From Hyalella azteca (lineage: Eukaryota; Arthropoda; Malacostraca; Amphipoda; Hyalellidae), in the NCBI RefSeq assembly GCF_000764305.2, contig NW_025940648.1, positions 369,998-433,997 on the forward strand: 64,000 nucleotides of DNA. Direction: 5' to 3'. Made by a program: the position numbers and the translations under genes. The notes beneath the pieces were generated by a model. That model saw only the letters and a program-made list of their open reading frames with translations. It was not told the DNA's origin and ran no database searches. This document shows, piece after piece, positions 45,801 through 56,084 of the stretch. Within the stretch, counting starts at the first letter, position 1; every line of letters starts with the position of its first letter.

Positions 45801-48800
45801 TCACGGACAGACAGACAGACGAACGGACAGACAGACGGACATGGCGAGCACAATAGTGCATTTTTTACATAAATGAGAAAATGAGCTAAAAAGATAAAAA
45901 AAATTATAAATACTCCAAATAAATGAAATGGGTTAAAATAAATTATATCTAGCAAAGTAATCTCTCAAAATAACAAAATATTAAAAAATTTGACATCATT
46001 CTTTGCAGAGAAAAGGTTTGCTTACATTTTATCCCTGAATGTTAAACAAGAAACTAAGAGAAGTAATATGTTAAAGTAAGAGTCTCACTATTTGTGATCG
46101 ATCTCTCTTGTGTTTGTGAGAGCGGTCTTTCTCTCTTTCCTTCTTCTTCTTTTTCTTCTTGGACTTCTTGTGTCTTTCTCTGGAAGATAAAATGACAAAA
46201 TTGCAATATTCAATGCCTGTTTTGATGAAAATTTTGAAATATCTGACATACCTCATTCACACTACGGACTGGTCTGAAAATTGACTTCACACCAGGTAAT
46301 TGAATGCAGGATATTTCAGCAGAACATCATACTAAGGATCTGTAAAACACTAATATGAGAACATAACTATACTCTCACCTGCCAGTATCCTCAGCTCCTG
46401 CACTAAGACTCTGGAGCCCATCTTCACCGGACACAAGCTGTGAGCAGTTTATGTATATTATTTGCACATCTAAATTCATAGCATATGGTCTCGTATACCA
46501 TGTACTATTCATAGTATCCGCACTATTCATAGTATACGGCACCGCACCAAGAGGCAAAATCATGGCTAAATTTAATAGATGACTGAATTAAAAATTTGTC
46601 CTTGAAACTATGACTAAAAGGCAAGAAACATTACCAGAATATTTTCTTAAAATTTAATACATTTATAAAAAAAGTAAGAATTAAGCTTATTTCGGACTTG
46701 ATATGATAATAGTATTGAAGTTGAATATTTTGCATAGCCCAAATCAACTTCTGCAATACTGTGCACCATAAAATAGTAACTTATATAAACACTAGCTTCC
46801 TTAAATATATATATAAAAATAATTCATAATGATGCATGATATTTCAAAATTTGTGACAATTATCCAACATTATTAATATACTTATGGAATAATGCTGGCT
46901 GGACTAACATCATCATCAGCATTGTAGGAATCAATTTCCATGGCTGGAGGCTCAGGGGTTGAGCCAAGCTTCAATTTCAGTTTTAAAGGACCTTTCTCCA
47001 TGACCGCCTGAAAAGTTCAAAAAGAGGATATACAACTTTTATCAAGGAACTTTACATGGGATCCTATTGACTACTAATTTAAATATTACCAACAAAATGA
47101 CCCATTTAATATTATGAAAATTTCAAGGAGTCTGTAGGTATACAACTTTTATCAAGGAACTTTACATGGGATCCTATTGACTACTATTCTACTAATTTAA
47201 ATATTACCAACAAAATGACCCATTCAATATTATAGTAAAAGAAGTCAACTAAACCAAAAGAAAGAAGCAATACATGAATGCATGGCTTCAATAGTTCAGT
47301 ATTATATGTATCTTGAATTTAGAAGATAATATAATACAAAATTACATTCAAAAATGTTCATTGAATAACATATCTAACTGAGTAGATAATGTAATTAAGT
47401 AATAGTACCTATATTAGTTGAATTAATACTACATATAACATGTATAAAAATTCATTACTGATGATCAAGCAAAAAATCATTAGCTGGGTATAAATTTTAC
47501 TATGATAAATACTTACATAATATATGATAAAAGACCATTATTCCATGGAATGCAGAAAAGAAAGGACAATTTTATAATTAAGAATTATGTTTGAGAATTT
47601 CAAATTAATTTTTAGTCATATTTAATAATTTCTACATGTGAAGCCCTAGTAGTAGTGCAAGGGCATTATGGGTAGAATAAAATTCTATCTAATTGAATTC
47701 CCTATGAAAACAAGTGAGCCTGGTACCATGGATACCATCTTATATCTTTTTATAACTATTACTCTACTGATAAACAATTTGCAATGTATATATTTTGAGC
47801 AAACTTTAATTCCTTTTTAACAATGTATTTACACATTCCTTTTCATCATCATATGCATTTTTTCCACCAGCATGCAGTTCTGCAAAACCTCCTCAGCTAA
47901 ACCTTTATACAAGTCTGAAAATCATCAATAAATGAGACAGGAACTATCATGAACTGAACAAAATTATTATACTAGCATAATTCTATCAATCCCTATTTTG
48001 AAGTTTCCAATACAAAACACTAGTTTGATGGACAAGTTGAATCACACGTTGATAGCCACCACCACCCTCACAAAAACAATTTTTCTGGTAGCTTATTAGC
48101 TCAAGTTATTGATGAGAGAAATTCATCCCAGTGCAATTGCTGGGCATATTTCTACCCAAGACCAAGCCAACCTCCAGAAATTGAGAGGTTATTCTTAGGC
48201 CAACCACAATAATATGAAAAACTACTTCTCAAAAAGATATTATTATATCTGCTGCACTTCTCACATCACACTCATAATAAATAGTTCTTTTTTTATAGCA
48301 ATAACTGCATTTTATGAGCCTTTAAAACATGTATATATATCTTCTGCACCCTCCAAACAAAATTTATATGGTTGGTATAATAATTTTATATGAACCCTAT
48401 AATGCTGCTTCATTTGCTCCTAAAATTACTCTAACTACCTGACAAATATTCAAATATTTAGAATCCTCTTAGGATCGATCATCCACATGGTTTACTAAAT
48501 GTTTCCATTTATTAGTCTTTTGAAGCACATTTAGGGTATGTCCCCCATATGGGATATTTTTTTGATACCTACTGTAAATGTCACCCTCCCAAGATCAGGG
48601 CCTCTGGTTCTGGATGAAGATATTAGGTAGAAGCCAACTGCAAATAGACTGCAACACCACACAGCTATGTCTTCACATAATATTATAAAAGTAAATCAAT
48701 ACATAAAATTTTCACTGACAATTTGTGGAAACCACCCAAAAAAGTCCTAAACATACAAAATAAACGTATATAAATTATAAATGTGCACAATATATTATTC

Positions 48801-48861
48801 TGGCAGCAGCACTGTAGAAGATTAATAAATACTAACCTTCAGTTATGAGATGCTTCACCAT
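39774..48861 (-). CDS. BRD9: Bromodomain-containing protein, BRD7/BRD9 family
   Basis: Exons in order of transcription: 48861-48837, 47879-47833, 47007-46909, 46437-46379, 46179-46089, 45675-45517, 45091-44963, 44383-44213, 43856-43771, 43125-42912, 42671-42449, 42202-42067, 41659-41513, 40755-40643, 39865-39774. They sum to 1,791 nt, 596 codons plus stop, in one frame; BRD9 proteins are about this long. Recognised parts: EKGPLKLKLKLG, the lysine-rich RERHKKSKKKKKKKEREKD, a bromodomain (FFLEPVTDLIAPGYS to NCLKYNGPDTVYYS with the acetyl-lysine-binding Asn), MGYLKPRPDG, and VDQLLNLLTSGQHSRTR. The family reads acetylated histones within the SWI/SNF GBAF (ncBAF) complex. Arthropods usually have one BRD7/9 gene, so BRD7 would fit nearly as well. 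The first two exons are tiny and the least certain; the last rests mainly on phase and a stop. Confidence 0.9.
40070..40315. repeat. Tandem repeat of about 50-60 bp (ATCAATGGGGTATTATAT)
   Basis: Four to five units of GCTCTGAAATATCAATGGGG plus TATTATAT runs of varying length. In the last intron of the BRD7/9 gene. Confidence 0.8.
40768..41005. repeat. Tandem repeat of about 30 bp (GAGTCATCGTAAAGTATATT)
   Basis: Seven or so units of a 28-31-bp AT-rich sequence. It begins about 13 bp from the acceptor of exon 40755-40643, on its intron side. Confidence 0.8.
41513..41659 (-). CDS. BRD9: BRD7/9 exon with polyglutamine run
   Basis: Encodes ICEFSRDCSMATTLVDQLL and HSRTRATIAAH, then a run of seven Q and LHM. 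The phase-2 donor GTAATA joins to exon 40755-40643 as K-DASQ. Without that splice the frame would stop at once (TAA), so a shorter isoform by intron retention is possible. Confidence 0.8.
41664..41786. repeat. BRD9: Three 41-bp tandem repeats at a BRD7/9 splice acceptor
   Basis: Units start at 41664, 41705 and 41746 and are nearly identical. On the minus strand each holds CTAATTTTCCCTAATTTCTT, the pyrimidine-rich tract of the acceptor of exon 41659-41513. Only the copy next to the exon ends in GCAG; in the others it is followed by ACCACG. Confidence 0.85.
44213..45091 (-). CDS. BRD9: Bromodomain exons of the BRD7/9 gene
   Basis: Exon 45091-44963 encodes FFLEPVTDLIAPGYSS to GAYSSLTEYE: helix Z, the ZA loop with its PVTD and a methionine of the hydrophobic shelf, and helix A. 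Exon 44383-44213 encodes DDVKLIVANCLKYNGPDTVY, with the asparagine that holds acetyl-lysine, and helix C. The pocket residues visible are intact, so acetyl-lysine binding is expected. The intron between them contains the 68-bp array and adapter sequence. Confidence 0.92.
44660..44962. repeat. BRD9: 68-bp tandem array of exon end plus splice donor
   Basis: Units restart at 44680, 44748, 44816 and 44884, period 68. Each holds, on the minus strand, the last 57 nt of exon 45091-44963, its GTGAGT donor and 11 nt of intron. The leftmost copy is the most divergent. The copy nearest the exon is broken by an adapter (44894-44931), which replaces 28 bp of the unit. Reading past the true donor gives a stop (VSASTP then TGA). 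Confidence 0.88.
44894..44931. other. Nextera mate-pair junction adapter (assembly contaminant)
   Basis: The 38 bp are exactly the 19-bp Tn5 mosaic end CTGTCTCTTATACACATCT followed by its reverse complement AGATGTGTATAAGAGACAG. That is the circularisation junction of Nextera mate-pair libraries. It is laboratory sequence, not genome, and marks a place where the assembly joined two distant read ends. Confidence 0.98.
45741..45895 (-). repeat. Dispersed repeat with CCGTCTGTCTGTC core, copy 2
   Basis: Reverse-strand copy of 37041-37180, in the BRD7/9 intron between exons 46179-46089 and 45675-45517. The palindromic CTCAGTACTCACAGCAGTGA end and the (CAGA)n core are kept. About 85-90% alike by eye. 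Confidence 0.8.
47029..47236. repeat. Two-copy tandem duplication, period 110 bp
   Basis: Copies at 47029 and 47139 share TATACAACTTTTATCAAGGA and a long AT-rich remainder with very few changes and one short insertion. It starts 22 bp from exon 47007-46909 of the BRD7/9 gene, on the intron side. Confidence 0.85.
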
Positions 48862-49147
48862 AAATTATAGCTAGTATCAGCCTTCTACTGGGATGCCAAG
48901 AACAATCTTTAAGCCAACTTCTTTTACTGATCATCTACAAAGACCTGGAAATGAAACTGGATGATTAGGGAATTGACATAAAAATAGTGCAAGAGGATAA
49001 ACAGAAAAGAATTTCAATTTAATGACTACCGTACATTAAAATAAATCACTTTACTGTTAGGTATACATATTTTTCTCCTATTACGGAAGCTGTAATACAG
49101 ACATATTTGTTAAAACAATATGTCTTGTCCAAGGTGTGTAAAATATG

Positions 49148-50125
49148 TACCGTCAAACGGGGTAAAAAAGGATGCGCATCCCACATTACGTAGGAATGTT
49201 GCAGCAGCTAAACTGATCAAAGTATTGCAAAACTAAAAATAGTGGTGTAAACTTCAACATTTTTACTAGCATATATTATGTATAAAGCTAGTCAAGAAAT
49301 CAAACGTTTACTATCTCTACAAACTCACTGAAAAAAAGTGTGAAAAGTGCGATTTTGGAAAAGTACTTCTACTAAGGTCTGGAGCAAAAAAATATTTGCC
49401 GTATTAAAAAATTTTACTTACATAAAAGTTGCACACAGGAGTTGGCTTGAAAGCATAATTGATGGAATTTGCCTATCTCATTCCAAAAAAAAAAATGGCA
49501 GCCATTTCTGCGCAATGGGGTAAAAAGGGACACCCCTTGGGGTAATTATGGACAATCCCCGGAGTAATTAGGAACAACCCCTAAAACACATTTACAGCAG
49601 ATCCTCTGTTAGAAAAGGCCACAGTTAAGATAAATATGAGTTAATCACAAAGATTTTTGCTTAAATTTTAAATTCAAGCAAAAATCTCAATTTAAATAAA
49701 ATCTTATTGGGGAGCAAACTGCCTGGAATGTTAGGCAGAACTCCTAACATCCAGGTCACTCAATGCAGTGGTCACTCCCTAAAGAAGCTTGTTGAGCTCC
49801 TTGTTGTTATGTTACATCTAGAAGGAAAAGGAGGACTTTGGAGTACTGCTGGTAATAGGCGAGTACATTCTGCACGCTTCAAACATTTAAAATTGAGTTT
49901 TATTTCAAGTGTCCCTTTTTATCCCGTTACCAGATAAATTCAGGAGCCTTTTATATTGCATCTAGCACCTTACAAATAGCACATGGAATTTATTTGATGA
50001 TGCCATTTGATGGCCCTCGGAAAGAGCTATAAAATGAGCCTAAACTTGTTTGGGAAACGTTTCATGGTGAGAAGTTATTAACAAAAAATGCTCAAAACCG
50101 TCCCTTTTTACCCCGCTTGATGGTA
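49148..50125. mobile_element. TIR element of about 980 bp, superfamily not resolved
   Basis: The left end TACCGTCAAACGGGGTAAAA and the right end (TTTTTACCCCGCTTGATGGTA, reverse-complementary) form inverted repeats of about 25 bp. Related GGGGTAAAAAGGGACA blocks recur inside at about 49,517 and 49,905-49,930, as subterminal repeats. Flanks show no clear target-site duplication. The open frame 49707-49937 has no transposase motif, so it is probably non-autonomous. Confidence 0.7.
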
Positions 50126-50923
50126 CGTATGTATAATTTTCATGACAAGTGTTTTGCTGGCTCTGCAAGTTTCTCAATTTTCCATGAATTAGTGAAAAAA
50201 TCATAAACAATGAAATTTAGTCATAAAGTTATTAATTCATCTTGTAAGATATGGAAGACAAACTTCAAACTGTACCTAATGGATTTATTTTTATATTTTG
50301 AATATAATATGAATCCTAATGGATTCATATTTTTAAATGATAGATAGGTATGAAACAAAACCCAGGAAAAAATTAAGAACTCTTAACTTTACCCATGGAA
50401 AATCAAAAAAAAAAAAAATATTTCACTTCACTCTAGAGGCAATTTAGCTTTAAACAATGCATCAATGTCTAATTCCAAGCTGGGTCGGAATTAGTTTTTA
50501 TGTGTCTAAAACCATCTCTTAACTTATTCATCTATTAATTTATTTAACACTTGAAATCAGCAAATACAAGTATACCTACTTAAAAACTTCCTAATATATT
50601 TACAAACTTATTTAAAAGTCTCAAACCATAATATTTTTTCTACACAAACAGTTTAGGTCCCCTATCACTATTTGGTAGAGCAAGGTCAACTATCAACTTT
50701 GACATGTTTTTCGATGTTCTCACTGGGTGATGCACACTGTTTCTCTTTGGATCTCAACATTTTCCCGCCAGATGGCACGGCCAAGATGGGCCAGACCTAC
50801 CGTTTTGGTAATAGTATGGTGCACAATAGTATGACATCACTATTTCAACCATCAACAAATGCGTGGAACTAAGACAAAGCTTAATATAAAGGAAAAAAGT
50901 TGAGAAGTGTCGGAATTACCCAC

Positions 50924-52169
50924 GATGTCAGAATATACTGCATTTACCCTATATCATAATCTATATACACATGGACCTCCTCAGAGAGATGGCGACACAA
51001 GTATGTACATTGTACAAGTTACTGAAGGTCCAGCCAGGTGGGGCAACCTAGGCTGGAGGCCTCTTTCTTCTCTCCGCATATTAAAAGCCCTTGCTGGCAC
51101 CAACTGGGGCTTCTCCAAGGAGGACATAGTTGCCACCTACCGTGCCATCACGCACCCAATTCTCAACTACACGGCCCCCATCTGGTACCCTGTTGCCTCT
51201 CGTTCAGCAGTTGCCAGCCTGCAGATCATACAGAATACTGCATTGAGACTAGCCACCGGCTGCCTCAAAATGGCCCGGATCTCCCATCTGCACCAGGAGA
51301 CCGGCGTCCTCCCTTTGCCCGAGCACCTGGACCTGGCCTGCACCCAGTTCCTCGCCAACGCCCTCCCATGCTTCGTTTCGCATGGTTTCTGCCCCTCTGG
51401 GTGACCACCCTATGAAAGCCTTGATACAGTCGAGGTTCGGCCATCTTGTCACACCACTCTTGACAAATGGTATTCGGCCTGCCGGGACATACGGAGAAGC
51501 AAGCGGTCTCTCCGCAGGGAGATTACCTCCCGCGTGGCAGTGACTGCAGCCATAAACGCTGTCCTTGCTGCCCCGCCACCGCCGATTGCTTCAGTGGAGA
51601 CCTCACTCCCTTGCCCCTACCGCTCAGCGTTATCCCAGCTCCGCTCGGGATACTGCAGCTCCCTGGCGTCCTATTCTGCCAGGATTGGATTTGGACGCTC
51701 CCCAAGCTCCACCTGCCCGGAGTGCGGGGATCCCCTCCAATCCATTCAGCACCTCTTTGTCTGCCCTGCCTTCCCATAGTGGCAAAGCAGAGAGTTTTTT
51801 AGAATCTTGTCTCAAGTTCATTTTTGAGCCCTATAAGTAGACCAGTAAGAGTAAAGTATCATGGATACCGGTACCATCATACCAGCATTATCATACTTGA
51901 GAAATTGGTTAAAATCTTGAGTAAATGAGGAAATTAAAAATGAACTGATTCTAAAAAATCTCTGGTTTGTCACTATGCTGACCTTCCCCACGTCTCTCAG
52001 CGTCTCCTCACTGTGGGACAGCCCCGTGGAAAATCACGGCTCGTAGAAATGGAATCACGGCTGGCAAATCCATAAAACCACGGCTCGAAAAATTCAGTCG
52101 CGGCTCGCCAAGTAGATATATTCCATACTAGTACGATGTCGGAATATACCGCGTTTACCCTAGGCCTAT
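50924..52169. repeat. Direct repeats flanking the LINE relic (50924-50952 and 52135-52163)
   Basis: GATGTCAGAATATACTGCAT and GATGTCGGAATATACCGCGT, each followed by TTACCCTA, frame the LINE relic. They differ at several positions, so they are an old target-site duplication or two copies of another repeat. A degenerate CACGGCTCG repeat of about 22 bp (four units) lies at about 52,031-52,112. Confidence 0.45.
51011..51779 (+). pseudogene. 5'-truncated non-LTR retrotransposon (Jockey-like), reverse transcriptase C-terminus
   Basis: One frame reads WGNLGWRPLSSLRILKALAG, then YRAITHPILNYTAPIWYPV, QIIQNTALRLATGC and finally CPECGDPLQSIQHLFVCP, the CCHC-like end of LINE reverse transcriptases of the Jockey/R1 group. 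A single in-frame TGA at 51402-51404 breaks it; the frame continues unshifted to TAG at 51777-51779. The stretch is much richer in G and C than its surroundings. No RT catalytic core is present, so it is dead. Confidence 0.85.
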
Positions 52170-52427
52170 CAAAATCAATTTAATGGCAAGCAGTAACAGT
52201 CTTTACAAATTACAAGGCAGTCTTGGTGCCTGAAATTATGAACTCATATTGATCCTAATTTCCTAAAATATAGATTGATACTGCTCACTGCTGGACGCTG
52301 GTCTCAATTTCTCAAAGTGAGCATTTATATTTTATAATAATGCTGATTCATAGGTGAACGTGAATACGCTGGTTGTGTTAGTAATAATCACTTAGTATCC
52401 CACAGATTCTAGGAGTGGTTAGTTCCA

Positions 52428-52667
52428 GTGGGTACGCAGCCGTGCACCACTAAATTTGTGCACCAATCAGCCTTGAAACTGAAAGGAACGCCTAGCATAT
52501 TTCCGGATGGATGACCACCAATCAGCCGCGGATTAAGCCATCCGTCGGTAACCAGCCCGTGACATCATGTCATCATCTTGCTTTAAATATTAGGAGCTTT
52601 ACGCCACCACATTCTGAAGCGAATATCCCAGAGAGTGATGGTTATACACCACTGAACGCTGCATCGG
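52428..52667. repeat. Dispersed repeat, arm 1 (inverted copy at 56856-57076)
   Basis: About 240 bp, with GTGGGTACGCAGCCGTGCAC at its left, inverted at 56856-57076 with about 90% identity. A partial direct copy with GTGCACCA..TTGTGCACCAATTCGCC is at about 56,120-56,180. It ends 15 bp upstream of the SLC16-like exon, so an apparent open frame running through it into that exon is not the gene's true start. Confidence 0.8.
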
Positions 52668-52682
52668 TGATCGGTCCCTTAG

Positions 52683-52889
52683 GTGAATCCCGAGCCCGGA
52701 CAGCTTGGGCCTTTTCCATCAATTCTGCTGTCCACCAACTTGCCGTTTCGCTGGCCGGTGTCATCATCCGCAAAATAGGGCTTAGGAAGACCTTGTTCAT
52801 GTCAGGTATAGCATCTGCTCTTGGGTACCTTGGATCAGCCTTCGGCCAGTCCCGATACTTCCTGCACATTAGCGTGGGTATCGTGAATG
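52683..52889 (+). CDS. Exon of an SLC16-like monocarboxylate transporter (partial)
   Basis: Acceptor CCCTTAG, donor GTAAGT, phase 1 at both ends, 207 nt. It encodes GESRARTAWAFSINSAVHQL, then IIRKIGLRKTLFMSGIASAL and GYLGSAFGQSRYFLHISVGI. The (F/L)GESR..TAW start, a helix, a short basic loop (RKIGLRK) and the next helix match the second and third membrane helices of SLC16 transporters of the major facilitator superfamily. No other exon was found in the window, so the gene either has very long introns or is a fragment. Inverted repeats lie on both sides. Confidence 0.7.
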
Positions 52890-52939
52890 GTAAGTAAAGA
52901 TTTGTCGTCCATTATAATTATTAGCATAACATAACATAG

Positions 52940-53310
52940 TGATCTCGGCGCGGAAGAGTAGGCCTGATGTGGCCTGTCGCCGATTTTTTCCTTTTCGTGC
53001 CTCTTTCACAGATCTAAAATCGTGTCATTTGACCGGAGTTATTCATGACTGACGATAGTTTGAGATAGCTACTCGACTTCCACCGGGTTCGATATTGTAC
53101 TAGGCATTTCAAAGCTGGACATATATTTTTCCGTAGCTTTATCTAGTCTGTTCTTGAACGCGTTCATACTTGGAGTCCAACGATGTCATCGGGGAGGCTG
53201 TTCCACATGTCGGTGATTCGAAGCGAGAAGAAATGGAGAAGTTGCAGCGCAATTTTTTTTAGTTTATAGCCGTGGCCCCTGGTGTTGGTTCTTGTTTCAC
53301 GTTTAACGTT
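52940..53310 (-). mobile_element. L2/CR1-like LINE 3' end (minus strand)
   Basis: On the minus strand it reads RETRTNTRGHGYKLKK, LLHFFSLRITDMWNSLPDDIV, that is, the FF.R....WN.LP..(I/V)V signature at the C-terminus of L2/CR1-type reverse transcriptases, then a frame break, and the terminal tail with AATCGGCGACAGGCC. Truncated and dead. The tail motif also ends the SINEs at 25054-25304 and 61243-61512. Confidence 0.75.
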
Positions 53311-55214
53311 TAAATAATTCCAGTGGAGCGGTACGAAATCAAGGAATTTTTATATTTCACATGAACCTAAAAATTTTAAGTTCTAGACCTTATAGATAAT
53401 TACGGATACATGAAAAAAATGCAATTGTCAACGGTGAAGTGCATAGCATAACTCGGCTGTGGCAGAAGCGGAGGGCTCATGTATATACATTTAAGTGCTT
53501 TCTTCACTAACGCAGTGAGGGCCCGTTTGATCAGCTTGTGTTAATACATCTCAAGGAATTAGTTTTATGTTGTTATGGATATTGATGTCGATCCGAAAAA
53601 TACAAATTTGATTGCAAATACGCTGACAAATTTAAAATTTGTATAAGTTGTCACGTGTACTCATGTCAAGTGTACTAATGTTCTCGTGGACAAAAATGCC
53701 GCATGGGTAATGCATTCTTTTTGCACTGGATGATTTATTTCGCTTTAATTATTTTATACCTTCATTTAAAAGTCAGATGTCAATCACTGTCTTTGCACTA
53801 TACTCAGTCAAAATGGCGTCGTACAAGCCTACATTAACCTCTGTGATACGAAGACTTCCCCTCATGCGACATCAGTGGGATTCACGACAGTTTTTTACAC
53901 ATTATTTATATGGCAGTTTCCTCTGCATGCAATAGGGATTGGCACTCCTTGTTAGAAAGTATTCGATTTTAACTATTGTTGATTGAATATATGTTGATTG
54001 CTAATATAATTCTGTCTGGTTCACCGATGTGTAAGGACTATTGACGGTAACGCAAGTGTCAGTTTGAAGTAAAAATATACTACACCTATGTTTGAAAATA
54101 TTTAGTAAAAAAATGTATGAATAGTAACGCGCAAATCTTTCCCTCGTGATAAGTATTGTTACGAAGCATTAAAATTTAATGTTAACGCTGACCAATTGCA
54201 AATAATTCGCCGGAATAAAATTGCTAAGAAATTCTCCGATTATCATGGATTCATTTGGAGTTACTGAAACCTACGAAATGGAGAAATCCTATATATTTCA
54301 CGAATGCAGTCATCATGAGGGCTATATATAGGCTCCTATAGGAACGCTCCTACTCTAAGCTACTCATGTTTACCTTGCTTTGGAGGGTAGCAATAATCTA
54401 TAATAATCTTATAAAAAAAATTGCTGACAAATTGAAAAGGATTGTCTTCAGCAAAACTCTCAACCGAGGTTTTCATAATCTGCGTCGACTATGATCATCA
54501 TTTTAGAGGGATCGCATCGCATCATTCGCTAGACCGAAATTAATTATCATACTCAAAATGAAACATTTAATTAAATTAATTTATATATTTAATTATTTAA
54601 TTTAGTCGATTATATTAATACAAGTCTGACTGTAATATTTCACTTAACTTTTTAATATGATTAAAAAAACATCCAACTTCCCATAAAATTTACGTATCAG
54701 AGTTAGTAAATTCCAGCGGAAGTTACGACAAATTGAGAACAATTATGATAACACGAATATGACAGCGGAATCGCCAGTTCAATTTATTTGATAATTATCA
54801 TACACTAATTTAACGATAAAATTGTAGCAGAGAACACCAACAAAATAGATACAAAATCTAAACGGCAAGGGGAATTCTCAATGACAATCGTACTTGTTTA
54901 TATTAGTAACCTTGATTTATGTCGCGCTAACAAAGGAAAAAGCTGCATCAAAACAAGTTGAGATCACAAGAAAGGTGGGAATTTTCATAAAATTATATTT
55001 CAAAACCAATCGATCGTATATGAAGATGCATCATAGGTAATATTGCCAAAATTATAACGAATAATAATGTATGTACCTAACTAACTGAAATTAGGAACAC
55101 TTAAAATTCAGCACGAGCGTTTCCTTCAATGATGCACCTAAGAATAAAATGTGTCTCCCGGCTTCAGGCATGTCGGTCTCATATTTTGATATGATATGAA
55201 TCAAGAGCTAAATG
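53311..55214. other. Gene-free AT-rich stretch
   Basis: About 1.9 kb without a recognisable exon, RNA gene or delimited mobile element. Confidence 0.5.
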
Positions 55215-55216
55215 TA

Positions 55217-55547
55217 TGTCGTGCCGAAATCGCGGAATTGCCAATTCCATGGAATCGGCAGCAAGTTTGCTGAATCTGAAGAATCAGCATTTCAATACTA
55301 TATGAATCTGGGATTGGGTCAGTCAAGTGGGGGGCTAGGTCAGGCAAGCTCTTTTTTTCAATGTTTAAATATAAAGGAACTTGACTCAACTTGACCTAAC
55401 CTTTTCTATCTCTAACTGTCGATCAATGTTCTAACTCTTACTCTAACCTCCGATTTTCTGAATCAGCAACGAAATGCTGATTCTACAGTTTCGGTAAACT
55501 GGCTGCAGATTCCCTAGAATCGGCAATTCCACGTTTTCGGTGCGACA
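55217..55547. mobile_element. Foldback/MITE flanked by TA, 331 bp
   Basis: Left arm from TGTCGTGCCGAAATCGCGGA (55217) and right arm ending TTTTCGGTGCGACA (55547) are inverted repeats of about 75 bp with scattered mismatches. TA dinucleotides flank both ends (55215-55216 and 55548-55549), as expected for Tc1/mariner-type insertion, though TA is common in AT-rich DNA. No transposase. Confidence 0.7.
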
Positions 55548-56084
55548 TATAAACGAAATCAGGAGGATATATTTCTCAGAGTCTAAAATAAGGTAGGACT
55601 CATTGACTGATTAATGTAGGCCGGCTGCAATAATGAGGATTAACAAAAAAGAAGTTGTATAAGATGATATATCCCAATGTAAGTTTTCAGAAGCAATTAA
55701 GATAATGGCAAGTAAATGATCCATATTTTTATTGAAAACGTTTTTAAAAAGACGGTGGTAAAGCATTTTTTCTTCTATTTAATTCTTGATTAATTCTCTT
55801 CAAAACCTGAGTGAACCTAACACAGAAAACGAAACCAATGCTTTTGATTTCAATTCAATAAGAAAAGATAGCAGCAATTTACACGCATATAGATTGGCAC
55901 GATGTAAGGAGGAATCAAGGTATTATTATTATTATAAGTTGATAACGACATGCAGGGTATTAACGTTTCAAATGTAAAACGGGAAATTTAAGAAGGACTA
56001 AATAATATTCTCTTACAAATACGCAGCTTAGACCAGAACTTATATTCCTTATGACAAAAAGCCGCGTGGTGGTCTACCTACAGT

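Noticed and set aside
50767..50808. Possible upstream SLC16 exon ending CCGTTTTG before GTAATA, phase 1
   Set aside because: The phase fits, but the peptide (PPDGTAKMGQTYRFG) lacks the first membrane helix expected there, and the LINE relic lies between. Chance match.
52511..52682. N-terminal extension of the SLC16-like exon starting at an ATG (52511)
   Set aside because: This part lies inside a dispersed repeat that recurs inverted at 56856-57076, and a good acceptor sits at 52676-52682. The coding exon most likely starts at 52683.
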